Source of the DNA: Polyangiaceae bacterium
GTDB taxonomy: Bacteria > Myxococcota_A > Polyangia > Polyangiales > Polyangiaceae
Length of the DNA: 64,000 nt
Reading direction: 5' to 3'
Assembly: GCA_019637265.1 (NCBI GenBank)
Contig: JAHBVY010000001.1
Span: 930,001 to 994,000, forward strand
Shown: positions 1-10,872 of the stretch, piece after piece
How the letters are laid out: each line of letters begins with the position of its first letter
How positions within the stretch are numbered: position 1 is the stretch's first letter
Notes under the pieces: generated by a model
The model's input: only the letters and a program-made list of their open reading frames with translations
What the model was told of the DNA's origin: nothing
The model's database searches: none
Made by a program: the position numbers and the translations under genes

Positions 1-1103
1 ATCTGGTGGATGCCGATGATCCACACGAGGACCCAGAGCGCCGTCCAGAAGTCCTGCGTGAGCCCGACCAGCACCGCCGGGATGGTGCTGAGGATGGAGC
101 CGAAGATCGGGATCAGGCTCATCACCCCCGCGATCAAGGCGAGGATGGGCCAGTATTTCAGATCGAAGATCCAGAAGCCGATCGCCGAGAGCACGCCGTT
201 CACGAGGCAGATCATCAGCTGCCCCCGCACCACCCCCGCGAGCCCGCGGTCCATCCGCGCCAACAGTCGATCGAACGAGCGCCGCGCGCGCGGCGGCGGC
301 AGGGAGCGGAAGAAGCCGATGATGTCCTCCCGCGTCATGATCAGGTACGCGGCGATCATCAGGGTCATGAACAAGAGGAAGATACCGCGGGACACCTGAC
401 TGATGATCACCTGACCCACGCGCACCAGCTCGAGCGCGTTGCGCTTGATGTACTCGACGGTCTGATCGACGCCCTGGTTCAAGAGCTGCTGCACGCTGAA
501 GCGCGTCCCAGGCTCGGGTGGCGGCTGCACCCGCCAGCGCTTGGGGCCCTCTTGAACGATGTCGACGCCGCCTCGAAGCGCGATGTCGAAGCCCCCACCC
601 TCCCTCGGAGTCACCTCGAAGGCGGGCTTCGGTGGCTGCGGTACGTCAGGCGTACCATCCGGCGCGACCTCGGGGGAAGCGGTGGGTTTGGCGCCCGACT
701 CGAGGCGATCCAAGACTTCCTGCACCCGCCGCTCAGCGACCGGGCCCCACTTCTCGGCGAGGTTCTTCGCCATCACCGGGGTCTCCCGCGTGAGCTGCAC
801 CGCCTCATCCACCACGCGCGGGAAGATCAGCGCGCCGAAGCCATACAGCGAGGCGAACACCAGCAGGTAAACCAGGATGATGGCGAGCGCCCGCGGGATG
901 CGCGCGCGCTCCGCGTAGGCCACGAGCGGCGTCAGCACGTAGGCGAGGATGATCGCGACGATGAACGGGAGCAGCACCTCCCGCGTCGCGAGCAGCAGCG
1001 CCACCGCCAACACGGCGCTCACGGTGAGGAACACGACGCGCGAGCGGTTCCAGCCGGGCCTGGGATCTCGCGGCGGCAGATCGACGCTAGGGATCTCTGA
1101 CAT
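1..1103 (-). CDS. AI-2E family transporter (PerM/YdiK type), 3' end outside window
   Basis: This reading frame stays open on the minus strand from an ATG at 1103 through the left edge (367 residues visible). The N-terminus has a hydrophobic stretch followed by LLPFIVAIILAYVLTPLV, then a charged soluble segment of about 120 residues. The C-terminal part is very hydrophobic and contains GVMSLIPIFGSILSTIPA, the typical conserved loop of the AI-2E/PerM exporter family. These are inner-membrane permeases of about 350-400 residues, some linked to export of small signals or Na+/H+ exchange; the substrate here cannot be told. The plus-strand frame over the same bases is Arg/His-rich and has no family resemblance. 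No strong ribosome site precedes the ATG. Confidence 0.85.
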   Translation of the reverse strand, partial: MSEIPSVDLPPRDPRPGWNRSRVVFLTVSAVLAVALLLATREVLLPFIVAIILAYVLTPLVAYAERARIPRALAIILVYLLVFASLYGFGALIFPRVVDEAVQLTRETPVMAKNLAEKWGPVAERRVQEVLDRLESGAKPTASPEVAPDGTPDVPQPPKPAFEVTPREGGGFDIALRGGVDIVQEGPKRWRVQPPPEPGTRFSVQQLLNQGVDQTVEYIKRNALELVRVGQVIISQVSRGIFLLFMTLMIAAYLIMTREDIIGFFRSLPPPRARRSFDRLLARMDRGLAGVVRGQLMICLVNGVLSAIGFWIFDLKYWPILALIAGVMSLIPIFGSILSTIPAVLVGLTQDFWTALWVLVWIIGIHQ

Positions 1104-1337
1104 GCGTTACTCGAACTTCGCTTGCTTGCCTGTCTCGTCAGGCGCTCACACCCATCGCGCCCGCTGCCGAAGCGCTCACGCGGGGAGCGCCAGGAGCGCG
1201 ACGGAGGACCGCGCGCTGCCCCTCGGAAATAAAGCTCGCCCCGGGTGCTACACGCATCGCCTCGCCCCGTCGAGGGCCGACAGGCCGAGTCTGCGCGGGC
1301 TTGCGCTCACCGCGCATCCGTGCTGCACCCTGCCGTG

Positions 1338-2042
1338 ATGACGACCCAAGGCCACACCCTGACCTCTCCCCGTCCCCGCGTCCGCGCGAGCCTCGCTCGG
1401 GCGCTGGGCTCGCTCCTCGCGCTGGGCTCGCTGCTGGCTTGCTCCACGGAGCAGCCCAGCTCAGCGCCCAAGGGCGCCGCGGCGTCGGCCACCGCGACCG
1501 CCGCCGCCACCGCGGCGGACGAGAAGGTGTTCGACCCGAACAACCCGCCCCCCGGCTGGACCACCTGCCACCGCAACCACTGCCACCACCAAGACGGGCG
1601 CGTCGCCTCGTACCAGCAGGTGATGGCGGAGATGGGCGCGACCAAGATGGTCGGTGCGGCGCCGATGAAGGCCGCTCCGGAGGCCCCGCCGGACGTCGCT
1701 GCGCCCCCGGCGGACGCCGAGAAGACCGCGTCGGGGCTCGCCTCCAAGGTGCTGAAGGCCGGCACCGGCGCGGTGAAACCAGGGCCCACCAGCCGCGTGA
1801 CGGTGCACTACTCGGGCTGGACCACTGACGGGAAGTCCTTCGACTCGTCGATCCCGCGCGGGCGCCCGGCCACCTTCCCGCTCGACCGCGTGATCGCCGG
1901 GTGGACCGAGGGCCTGCAGCTGATGGTGGTCGGCGAGGAGCGGCGCTTCTGGATCCCGGTGGACCTCGCCTACAAGAACCAGCCCGGCAAGCCCGCCGGC
2001 ATGCTGGTCTTCGACGTGGAGCTCATCGAAGTCCAGAACTGA
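1338..2042 (+). CDS. FKBP-type peptidyl-prolyl isomerase lipoprotein
   Basis: Predicted 234-residue exported isomerase. The ATG at 1338 is chosen because it is followed by a basic n-region, a Leu/Ala-rich h-region and a lipobox (LLAC), giving a lipidated Cys. An Ala/Pro-rich linker precedes the C-terminal FKBP domain (about residue 130 to the end). Family signatures are VTVHYSGWTTDGKSFDSS and FPLDRVIAGWTEGLQLMVVG. Such enzymes help proline-limited folding in the periplasm. A His-rich stretch (CHRNHCHHQ) lies between lipobox and catalytic domain and could bind metal (inference). The last 20 bases overlap the end of the convergent ABC permease gene. Confidence 0.9.
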   Translation: MTTQGHTLTSPRPRVRASLARALGSLLALGSLLACSTEQPSSAPKGAAASATATAAATAADEKVFDPNNPPPGWTTCHRNHCHHQDGRVASYQQVMAEMGATKMVGAAPMKAAPEAPPDVAAPPADAEKTASGLASKVLKAGTGAVKPGPTSRVTVHYSGWTTDGKSFDSSIPRGRPATFPLDRVIAGWTEGLQLMVVGEERRFWIPVDLAYKNQPGKPAGMLVFDVELIEVQN

Positions 2043-3420
2043 GGTAGCGCCGGAGCCCGCGGCGCGTGAACGCAGCCAGCACCAGGGTGGGCACGAAGAG
2101 CCCCAAGGTGCCGAGCCCGACCCGCGCCGCGACCACGCGCGCTGGCAGCTCCTCACGGGTGAAGCTCGGCAGCGCCGCGAGATCGGCCGACGTCAGCCGC
2201 TGGCCTGCCCGCACGCGATCGAAGAAGAAGCGCTGATACTCCACGTGGTAGCGCTCTACCTGCGCTGAGAAGTGCTGGTGACGCTGGACGCCTGCTCCCG
2301 AGAGATCGGTCAGGGCCTCATACGTGATGATGGCGGGCGTCAAGAACCGCAAGCGATCCACCAGCGCCTGCTGGCGCCCGAGCTGACGCTCGAACGCCTC
2401 GAGCACCGGCGCCGCCTGACTCGAGAGCTGCTCCTGCAGGGCCACCCGACGCTCCGCGGCATCGGCGCGCGGCGCGGCGCCATGATCGCCCTCCTGCTCG
2501 CTCACCAGCGCCTCCGCGGCTCGCGTCACCTCCCGGGCGCGCGACACCAGCTCCACCCGCGAGGGGCTCGGGTACACGGCGTCCACCACCACGCTCGCGA
2601 GGCCAGGCAGCACCACCACCAGCGCGAGCCAGGTGGTCATCAAGAGCAGGCCGTTGCCCGCCGAGGTCTTCCCGTAGGCGTTCACGCACAAGCAGAGCGC
2701 CACCCAGAAGCCCGCGTAGCCGACGAGCAAGAGGAGGTAGAGCGCCGCCGCGCCCAGGCTCACCCCCTGACCGAGCGCCCAGGGGAGCGCGAAGCACGGC
2801 CCCAAGAGCACCAGCGACAGCAAGAGGGAGCGCGCGGCCGCCTTGGCCAGGGTGAGACGGGTGAGCGAGAGGGGCTGCGACAGCAAGAGCGCCAGGGTGC
2901 CTGACTCACGCTCGCGCGCGAGCACATCGAACAGCAGCGCGATGACGAGCAGCGGCAAGAGGTACACGATCACGAAGGCGAGATCGAAGGAGCCGGCCAC
3001 GCGCCGCGCGAGATCGCCCGCCTCCTCCCCCGCGTCGCCGGCGCGCCGCGCGTCGCTCGTCACCACGATCGACTGCGGGAGCAGATCCCGCTGACCCACC
3101 GCCAGCGCCGCGAGCGGCCCCGGCGGCAGCGTCGCCGTCCTCCGCCCGAGCGCGCTCCCCACCCGCAGCGGGTCCCGCGGATCGTCCAAATTCCTGACGG
3201 GCTCGCCCGCCTCTACCGCTCGCGCCAGGGAGACCAGCCCCGCGAGGCGCTCCGCCTCCTCCGTCAGCTCGGCTGTCTGCTCGGCGCGCACCCGGCGGCT
3301 GTCGCCCGCGCCGAGCGCCGCGGCATAGGCCGCGAGCGCCATGAAGCCCAAGAGCGAGAGCCAAAGGAAGCGCTCGCGCCACAGCGAGAGCAGCTCCACC
3401 CGCACGATCGCCCAGAACAT
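2023..3420 (-). CDS. ABC-2 type transporter permease (DUF3526-like), second permease
   Basis: A 465-residue membrane protein beginning MFWAIVRVELLSLWRERF, with an N-terminal membrane segment, a large soluble loop, a cluster of hydrophobic helices (LAFVIVYLLPLLVIALLFDVLA, LSLVLLGPCFALPWALG and others) and a final helix. This is the layout of ABC-2 permeases of the NosY/DUF3526 group. The start is set by the TGATG overlap with the stop of the upstream permease, a sign of translational coupling. With the two upstream genes it forms one exporter: ATPase plus two half-permeases. The cargo is unknown. Confidence 0.85.
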   Translation of the reverse strand: MFWAIVRVELLSLWRERFLWLSLLGFMALAAYAAALGAGDSRRVRAEQTAELTEEAERLAGLVSLARAVEAGEPVRNLDDPRDPLRVGSALGRRTATLPPGPLAALAVGQRDLLPQSIVVTSDARRAGDAGEEAGDLARRVAGSFDLAFVIVYLLPLLVIALLFDVLARERESGTLALLLSQPLSLTRLTLAKAAARSLLLSLVLLGPCFALPWALGQGVSLGAAALYLLLLVGYAGFWVALCLCVNAYGKTSAGNGLLLMTTWLALVVVLPGLASVVVDAVYPSPSRVELVSRAREVTRAAEALVSEQEGDHGAAPRADAAERRVALQEQLSSQAAPVLEAFERQLGRQQALVDRLRFLTPAIITYEALTDLSGAGVQRHQHFSAQVERYHVEYQRFFFDRVRAGQRLTSADLAALPSFTREELPARVVAARVGLGTLGLFVPTLVLAAFTRRGLRRYLSSGLR

Positions 3421-4925
3421 CACACCACCTGGATCCGCGCGGTCGCGCGCACCGCGAGCCACGCCGAGAGCACCAGCCACAAGAGCGCGAGGCCAGCGCT
3501 GATGAGCTGCCCCCTGAGCGCCGCGCGCGCGCTCGGCGGCTGATACGCGAAGCGCGGCGCGGTCTCCCACACCTCACGCCCCGCGCGGTAGTCAAACCCC
3601 GCCTCACCACCGCGCTCCGCGAACTCATGGTTCAAGCGCTCCACCAGCGCGCGGCGGTGCTGCTCGGCGCGCCCGCTGAAGTGGCGGTGGTGCGCTGCGT
3701 CCGTCCCGGCGAGCGCCATCGCGACCGAGCGCACCGAGAGGATCGGCGACAGCACACCGAACGCCTGCCCCACCCGCTCTTGGCGCACGACCTGCGCCTC
3801 GAACGCGCCGAAGTGGTGATCGATCACCTCGTTCTCGAAGCGCGCCTCCGCCATCAGCTCGATACCGCTGAGCAGCGAGGCGTCCATCAGCGTCTCCGCC
3901 CCCGCGAAGCCGTAGCGCTCGAGCAGCTGCTCTGACCAAGCGCCCACCCGATCGTCCTTCGGCTCACCGCCGGGCAGGCCCCGCTCGAGGCTCTCGGCCA
4001 CCTCCGCCGCCAGGGTGGCGGTGCTCGGCGTCCTCACCAGCGCGGTGGTGGCGCTCGCGCCGAGCCGGGGCACGACCAAGGCGCTCACCACCCAGAGCCC
4101 CAAGAGGAGCACCAGCGCGCTGCGCGACGAGCGCACCCGCGCCGACGCCCACAGCGTGAGCAGCATCCAGGTGAGGGCGTGCGCGGCGTACAACCCGAGC
4201 AGCAAGAGCAACCGCGTCAGGCTCCCCCTCTCCGACGCGAGCATGATGCTCGCCGCGATCAGCGCCAGCCCCGCCGGGAGCAGCAGCGCGCCGATCGCCA
4301 CCACCTGCGCGAGCAGCTTCCCCAAGAGGAGCGTGCGCGGCATCACCCCCATGCTCGCGAGCTGGCGCAAGGTGCCGCGCTCGCGCTCCCCCGTGAAGGC
4401 GCTGAACCCCACGCCGATGATCACGAGCGGCAACAGGAGCTCCACCACCGCCGCCACGCTGAGGCGCCCGAGCCGTGAGAGCGCCGTACCATCCTGCGCG
4501 CGCGCGCCGGAGGCAGCGCCCCGCCGGTGCGCCTCCAGCTTGATCGCGGAGCCCACGAACGCATCCACCCCTGGGTTGATGAACCGGAGCGCGCTCGCGG
4601 GCTTGAACACGTAGGTGCCGTAGTGCGCGGCGACGTGCGGGTTCTTGTCGTCTTGGTTGAGGAAATCCTCCTCCGCCTGGTGCGTCGCGTGAGCGAGCTC
4701 CGCGCGCAGCGCGCGTGACTCCGCGAAGGAGAAGGCGAGCGCCACGAACAGCAGCCCCAGCACCGCCACGCCGAGGATCCAGGAGCGACCGTCGCGGCGG
4801 ATCTCCAGGAGCTCCTTGATGACGAGCGCTTTGAGCACCGAGCCCGCCCGAGAGGCCGAGCCAGCCTCAGAGACTGCTGCCCGAGAGGCCGAGCCAGCCC
4901 GAGAGGCCGCGCCGCGCTCAGTCAT
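3420..4925 (-). CDS. ABC-2 type transporter permease (DUF3526-like), first permease
   Basis: A 501-residue membrane protein. After an unusual Ala/Ser/Arg/Gly-rich N-terminus with repeated ASRAGSASRA-type units (residues 6-28) comes the normal family start, KALVIKELLEIRRDGRSWILG, then a large extracytoplasmic loop and about six hydrophobic segments in the second half. It overlaps the ATPase gene by 8 bases and its stop overlaps the start of the next permease (TGATG). The N-terminal repeats come from short tandem DNA repeats at 4830-4915 and look like a recent in-frame expansion at the gene junction. Codon reading continues without a break. Confidence 0.85.
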   Translation of the reverse strand: MTERGAASRAGSASRAAVSEAGSASRAGSVLKALVIKELLEIRRDGRSWILGVAVLGLLFVALAFSFAESRALRAELAHATHQAEEDFLNQDDKNPHVAAHYGTYVFKPASALRFINPGVDAFVGSAIKLEAHRRGAASGARAQDGTALSRLGRLSVAAVVELLLPLVIIGVGFSAFTGERERGTLRQLASMGVMPRTLLLGKLLAQVVAIGALLLPAGLALIAASIMLASERGSLTRLLLLLGLYAAHALTWMLLTLWASARVRSSRSALVLLLGLWVVSALVVPRLGASATTALVRTPSTATLAAEVAESLERGLPGGEPKDDRVGAWSEQLLERYGFAGAETLMDASLLSGIELMAEARFENEVIDHHFGAFEAQVVRQERVGQAFGVLSPILSVRSVAMALAGTDAAHHRHFSGRAEQHRRALVERLNHEFAERGGEAGFDYRAGREVWETAPRFAYQPPSARAALRGQLISAGLALLWLVLSAWLAVRATARIQVV

Positions 4926-5622
4926 GCATGTGCTCTAGGTAGACGCGCTCGAGATCCGCGTGGCTGAGCTCGTCAGTTGGGTGGACCGCCACCAGCCGCC
5001 CCTGCTTCATGATGCCGACGCGGTCGCCGTCTTGCTTCGAGCGGAAGATGTCATGGGTCGCCATCAAGATGGCCATGCCGTCGTCGCGCAGCTCCCGGAG
5101 CAGCGCCGAGAACTCGTTGGCGGCCTTGGGGTCGAGGCCGCTGGTCGGCTCATCCAGGAGCAGCACCTTCGCGCGCTTGGCGAGCGCCATCGCGATCCCC
5201 ACCTTCTGGCGCATCCCCTTCGAGTAGGTGCCCACGCGGCGCCGCGCGGCGCTCTCCGCCAGGCCAGCCCGAGCGAGCAGCGCCATCAACGCGGGCTCCG
5301 AACCATCCGCAGCGCCCCCCAGGGTCGCGAAGAACGCCAGGTTCTCCAGGCCCGTGAGGTGCGGGTAGAGCATCACGTTCTCCGGGATGTAAGCGACGCG
5401 CTCCTTGGTCTTCAGGGGGTTGGATCGCACCTCGAGGCCATCGATGGTGGCCTCACCTGCCGTGGGCTCGATGAACCCGAGGAACAGCTGGATCGTCGTC
5501 GTCTTACCCGCGCCGTTCGCCCCCAGCAGGCAAAACAGCTCCCCTGACGGTATCCGAAGATCGAGCCCATGCAGGGCGGTGACGTCTCCGTACTGTTTCC
5601 TCAGCCCGCTCGCTACCAGCAT
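4918..5622 (-). CDS. ABC transporter ATP-binding protein
   Basis: A 234-residue ATPase with all nucleotide-binding motifs: Walker A GANGAGKTT, a Q-loop region, signature YSKGMRQKVG (a variant of LSGGQ), Walker B VLLLDEPTSGLD and the H-loop (MATHD). The pattern is that of ATPases paired with ABC-2 permeases (NosF/GldA type). It is the first gene of a three-gene minus-strand operon with two permeases and overlaps the first by 8 bases, so it should power that exporter at the inner membrane. Its substrate is not evident. Confidence 0.93.
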   Translation of the reverse strand: MLVASGLRKQYGDVTALHGLDLRIPSGELFCLLGANGAGKTTTIQLFLGFIEPTAGEATIDGLEVRSNPLKTKERVAYIPENVMLYPHLTGLENLAFFATLGGAADGSEPALMALLARAGLAESAARRRVGTYSKGMRQKVGIAMALAKRAKVLLLDEPTSGLDPKAANEFSALLRELRDDGMAILMATHDIFRSKQDGDRVGIMKQGRLVAVHPTDELSHADLERVYLEHMHD

Positions 5623-5688
5623 GCTCCGCCCGGCCCATAACCCCCTTGGTGAGGCGACTCAACCCACCAGGGGCGCGCGCATTCCCTC

Positions 5689-5717
5689 GAGGGTGGGGGT
5701 GGGTTGGACGGCACCGC
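5689..5717 (-). repeat. dispersed CCGTCCAACCC motif, copy 1
   Basis: Between the ABC operon and the Gly-rich lipoprotein gene. Read on the minus strand it is GCGGTGCCGTCCAACCC followed by ACCC, matching the first half of the copies at 7535 and 31467. Confidence 0.6.
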
Positions 5718-5852
5718 ACCCTACGTCTCCGCGAGCGCCGAGCCGTGGTGCTCTAGCTGCCATCCATGACGCGCTCAGGCGCTCACGCCGACCGCGCGAG
5801 GGCGGCGCACCGTGTCTTGGCGCTCCGCCGTGCGAACCTGCGCGCACCATCC

Positions 5853-5884
5853 AAAAACGGCCGAGGCCACCCGAAGGTGGCCTC
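5853..5884 (-). terminator. Rho-independent terminator of the Gly-rich lipoprotein gene
   Basis: On the minus strand, 28 bases past the lipoprotein stop, a perfect 9-bp stem GAGGCCACC/GGTGGCCTC closes a TTCG tetraloop, then GGCCG and five T. This is the clearest intrinsic terminator in the window. Confidence 0.9.
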
Positions 5885-5911
5885 AGCGCGCTGCTCAAGG
5901 TGAGCGGTGAC

Positions 5912-7183
5912 TCACTGGCAAGCAGCGAGGCAGGTGCCGTACTCGTTGGATGAATAGCCGAAGTTGCAGCCGAGTATGTCGTAAGCAGCGTTGATGTCCG
6001 CCGCGCTGTGCCCGGTCTCGCACGTGTCGCACTCGGAGCCAACGCACTCGAGGTAGCAGAAGTACACGTCCTCACAGCCCGGGCTGCAGGCGTTGACCTC
6101 TGCTGCGCAGCAGTTGTCCCAGGAATCAGTGATGCAGTCCACACACGCGTTCGCGCCTGAGTACTCCACGCCACCGTCGTAGCAGGTGTTGGTGATGTCC
6201 CAGCTGGCCGAGGCGACCGTCAGGCACCGCCCACCCGGCACCGGGGTGGTGTTGAGGCTCGAGTCGTAGGTGACCTCCACCAGGGTGACGTTGCTCAGCG
6301 AGCCCGCGCTGATCTGCGGGGCGATGGTGTTGACGCGACTGACAGTCATGTTGCCGGCCGACTGGAAGTAGAGCCGCGCAGCACCCGACGTGGTGACGTC
6401 CTCGTAACCACGCACCGCCTCATCCGAGGTGAGGTAGTTGTCGTTCGGCGGCGTCGCCAGGTTGAAGGTGCCGGTGCGCGCGTTCCACTGCTCGATCAGG
6501 ACGAAGTCTGGCTCGCCACCACCGATCGGGCTCACCTCGGCCCAAAGGGTGTTGGGCGTGAAGTAGCCCTGCACGTTGCTCAGGGTGACTGGGGTGCAGG
6601 TCGGGGCCGTGCCGCCGGTGCCGCCCGTGCCGGGCGTGCCGCCCGTACCACCCGTTCCCGGCGTGCCGCCGGTGCCACCCGTGCCGGGCGTACCGCCCGT
6701 GCCACCGGTACCAGGCGTACCGCCGGTGCCGCCCGTGCCGGGAGTACCACCCGTGCCGCCCGTGCCCGGCGTGCCACCGGTGCCACCCGTGCCCGGGGTG
6801 CCGCCGGTGCCACCGGTGGGCGCACCGCCGATGCCGCCCGTGGTGTCGCCGCCGACGCCGCCCGTGGTGTCACCGCCCACGCCGCCGGTGGGCGCGCCGC
6901 CGGTGCCCGCGGTGCCGCCCGTGGGCGCGCCGCCAATACCACCCGTACCGCCGGTGGGGGCGCCGCCGGTGCCCGCGGTGCCGCCCGTGGGCGCGCCACC
7001 CGTGCCACCCGTCGGGATGCCACCGCTGCCGCCGAAGCCAGCCGTGCCGCCAGAGGCGGCCACGCCGCCGGTGCCCGCCGTGCCTGCCGTCGAGCTGCCG
7101 CCCGAACCGCCACCACCGTCATCCGACGAGCAAGCGCCCAGCGCCATCACCAACCCCAGCAAACCCAAGCTACGAATCTTCAT
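5912..7183 (-). CDS. Gly/Thr-rich repeat lipoprotein with Cys-rich C-terminus
   Basis: A 423-residue exported protein. The ATG at 7183 has a strong ribosome site (CAGGAGG, 10 bases before) and opens a signal peptide ending in a lipobox (LGAC). Residues ~25-190 are low-complexity GGTGG(A/T)PTGG and GGTPGTGG units, the Gly-rich stalk common in myxobacterial surface lipoproteins. A globular part follows, then a Cys-rich end (about 14 Cys in the last 100 residues) with pairs such as CVDC, CCAAEVNAC and CDTC, suggesting a disulfide-bonded surface domain. The gene stands alone and ends at a strong terminator. Function unknown; adhesion or a surface stalk is a guess. Confidence 0.85.
   Translation of the reverse strand: MKIRSLGLLGLVMALGACSSDDGGGGSGGSSTAGTAGTGGVAASGGTAGFGGSGGIPTGGTGGAPTGGTAGTGGAPTGGTGGIGGAPTGGTAGTGGAPTGGVGGDTTGGVGGDTTGGIGGAPTGGTGGTPGTGGTGGTPGTGGTGGTPGTGGTGGTPGTGGTGGTPGTGGTGGTPGTGGTGGTPGTGGTGGTAPTCTPVTLSNVQGYFTPNTLWAEVSPIGGGEPDFVLIEQWNARTGTFNLATPPNDNYLTSDEAVRGYEDVTTSGAARLYFQSAGNMTVSRVNTIAPQISAGSLSNVTLVEVTYDSSLNTTPVPGGRCLTVASASWDITNTCYDGGVEYSGANACVDCITDSWDNCCAAEVNACSPGCEDVYFCYLECVGSECDTCETGHSAADINAAYDILGCNFGYSSNEYGTCLAACQ
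6605..7100. repeat. codon-periodic tandem repeats encoding the Gly/Thr stalk
   Basis: Repeats of about 24 bases (plus-strand pattern GTGCCGCCCGTGCCGGGC with synonymous changes) encode GGTPGTGG; the upstream part is less regular (GGAPTGGTGGIGG). Third-position variation between otherwise identical units shows that the peptide is maintained, so this is not a purely recent slippage product. Confidence 0.85.
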
Positions 7184-7687
7184 GTCCTTGTATCCTCCTG
7201 AACCCACTCATATCCACACGGAAACCGATGGGGAAGAGCCAACGGTGGCCTCGGTTCCGGGGGTGGGGTGGTGTACGCGCTCATCGCACCCGGGCGCAAT
7301 GAAAAACTTCACTAATACCACCCACCACGAGCCCTGAAAACTGCCAAATGAGCCAGGATTGGCACTTCAGGCCGGTCGACCGACAACCTACGGAGGGGTG
7401 CTCTGCGGGGCTTAGTTTGGGCTTCAGGGGCACCTACTTTGCGGGGGCACCTAGCGATGGGTTGGGGCCGAGAGCCGCCACGCCGCAGGAGGCGCGCCCT
7501 GGAGGGCTGACCTCCCTGAGGCGCCTCGCTGGTGCGGTGCCGTCCAACCCCCAAACCCTCAGCACTGAAGGCCCCGTTCGCGACAGCCAGGCACACTGAT
7601 CCAAGCCCTCCAGGTGCTGGCGGACGCGCCAGCGCTCGCCGGAGGCGCTGGCGTGCACAGGTCAACCGGTCGCCGATCGACCCGTGC
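7184..7687. other. intergenic region, 504 bases, no gene seen
   Basis: Holds the leader of the Gly-rich lipoprotein gene, a dispersed-motif copy at 7535 and an 8-bp inverted repeat CGCCAGCG/CGCTGGCG near 7628-7655 behind the DUF3817 gene. Short open frames here lack start signals and family features. Confidence 0.6.
7535..7557 (+). repeat. dispersed CCGTCCAACCCCCAA motif, copy 2
   Basis: CGGTGCCGTCCAACCCCC followed by AAACC. These 23 bases are identical to 31467-31489, 24 kb away. Confidence 0.8.
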
Positions 7688-8017
7688 TCACTCGCTCGCG
7701 ACGGCGCCCGGCTCCCGGCTCTTCGTAGCTGGGAGCGCGCGCTCCTCTTGGCGCAGCTGGTGCTCCAGCCAGAAGGTCCCGAAGGGGATCAGGCTCAGGA
7801 AGCCCGCCCACAGCGCCCGCCCGAACGTCCAGCGCCCCGAGACCAGGAGCCCGGCGCACAGGAAGACGTAGAGGATGAACAGCACGCCGTGGAGCCCGCC
7901 GACGAGGCGCACGCCGAGCGGCCAATCCGCGAGGTACTTGAGCGGCATCGCCACCAAGAGCAGCACCAAGTACGACACCCCCTCGGCCAGGGCGACCTGA
8001 CGGAAGCGGGTGAGCAT
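7688..8017 (-). CDS. DUF3817 family small membrane protein
   Basis: A 109-residue protein starting MLTRFRQVALAEGVSYLVLLLVAMPLKYL, with three hydrophobic segments and the conserved EG.SYL.L...MPLKY and GG.HG.LF motifs of the DUF3817 family. Its ATG overlaps the dapA stop as TGATG, so it is probably translated through coupling with dapA. The reading frame continues upstream inside dapA, but that part is a frame shadow. Function unknown; an integral inner-membrane protein is expected. Confidence 0.88.
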   Translation of the reverse strand: MLTRFRQVALAEGVSYLVLLLVAMPLKYLADWPLGVRLVGGLHGVLFILYVFLCAGLLVSGRWTFGRALWAGFLSLIPFGTFWLEHQLRQEERALPATKSREPGAVASE

Positions 8018-8904
8018 CAGCCTTTCACGTCGGGCAAGAGCTTCGCCTGCACCAGCGCGGCCCGCAGCGGCGCGTGACACGCCTCTCGAAGCGGCGTGAG
8101 GGGGAGGCGCAGCTCGTCGCTGGCCCAGCCGAGCAGGCCGATCGCCGCCTTCACCGGGATGGGGTTCGTCTCGAGGCCCAACGCCCGCATCAGGGGGAGC
8201 AACTGATAGTGGAGCTGCCGCGCCCGTGGCCAGCTCCCCTCGTGCGCGGCCTGCACCAGCTCGATCAGCGGCCGCGGGGCGAGGTTGCTCACCACCGCGA
8301 TCACCCCGCGCCCCCCCACCGCGAGGATGGGCAGCGTCAGGCTGTCGTCGCCGCTCAGCACCGTGAAGTGCTCCCCGCAGGCCTCGATGATGCGGCTCAC
8401 CTGATCGAGGGAGCCAGAGGCCTCCTTCACGCCTACCACGTGCGGCAGCTCCGCGAGGCGCGCCATCGTCTCCGGCGTGATGTTGACCGCCGAGCGACCC
8501 GGGATGTTGTAGACGAGCTGCGGCAGATCCACGCTCTCCGCCACCTTCGCGTAGTGCGCGTAGAGGCCCTCTTGGGTGGGCTTGTTGTAGTACGGCGCGA
8601 TGAGCAGCGCGCCGGTAGCGCCCTGCTGCTTCGCGAAGCGCGTGAGCCGCACGCTCTCGCTGGTGCTGTTGGAGCCGGTGCCCGCGATCACCTGGACCCG
8701 CCCCGAGGCGCGCTCCACCGTGAACGCGATCAGACGCTCGTGCTCCTCGTGGCTCAGGGTCGCTGACTCCCCGGTGCTTCCGCACGGAACCACACCGGTG
8801 ACCCCCGCCTCCACCTGACGCTCGATGAGCTCACCCAGGGCCTGGTAGTCGATCTCCCCGCCACTGAACGGGGTCACCAGCGCTGTATACGTTCCCTCGA
8901 ACAC
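8017..8904 (-). CDS. dapA: 4-hydroxy-tetrahydrodipicolinate synthase
   Basis: A 295-residue enzyme that condenses pyruvate with aspartate semialdehyde, the first committed step of lysine/diaminopimelate synthesis. The GTG at 8904 is chosen because GGAGG lies 6 bases before it and VFEGTYTALVTPF is the usual N-terminus. Motifs: pyruvate-binding GSTGES, catalytic Tyr in LVYNIPGRS, and Schiff-base Lys in VVGVKEASG. It sits upstream of and overlaps the DUF3817 gene. Length and motifs are normal for the family. Confidence 0.95.
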   Translation of the reverse strand: MFEGTYTALVTPFSGGEIDYQALGELIERQVEAGVTGVVPCGSTGESATLSHEEHERLIAFTVERASGRVQVIAGTGSNSTSESVRLTRFAKQQGATGALLIAPYYNKPTQEGLYAHYAKVAESVDLPQLVYNIPGRSAVNITPETMARLAELPHVVGVKEASGSLDQVSRIIEACGEHFTVLSGDDSLTLPILAVGGRGVIAVVSNLAPRPLIELVQAAHEGSWPRARQLHYQLLPLMRALGLETNPIPVKAAIGLLGWASDELRLPLTPLREACHAPLRAALVQAKLLPDVKG

Positions 8905-9090
8905 CTCACACCTCCGGCGCAGAGCATGCCGCTCGTCGCAGCGGCTCGCAACCTCAGCTAGGACGACGATCACCTGGTGCGACGACAGGCCGCCACAAAA
9001 ACGCCGAAGCGCGATCCACCTGCGTGAACCGCGCCTCGTCACCTCGATGTGAGAGCGGGCCCTTCGAGCCTGCCCTCACACCTCAGGAGG

Positions 9091-10872
<1,782 letters not shown>

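Noticed and set aside
6-1100. Long plus-strand open frame opposite the AI-2E exporter
   Set aside because: Arg/His/Glu-rich, no family motifs; the minus frame gives clear transporter sequence. Codon bias at high GC keeps the opposite strand open.
7360-7375. Sigma-54 promoter at TTGGCACTTCAGGCC
   Set aside because: The -24-like TGGCAC is present, but there is no GC at the required -12 spacing.
7348-7599. 83-codon plus-strand frame in the gap before the DUF3817 gene
   Set aside because: No ribosome site, composition of random high-GC sequence, and it contains a dispersed-motif copy.
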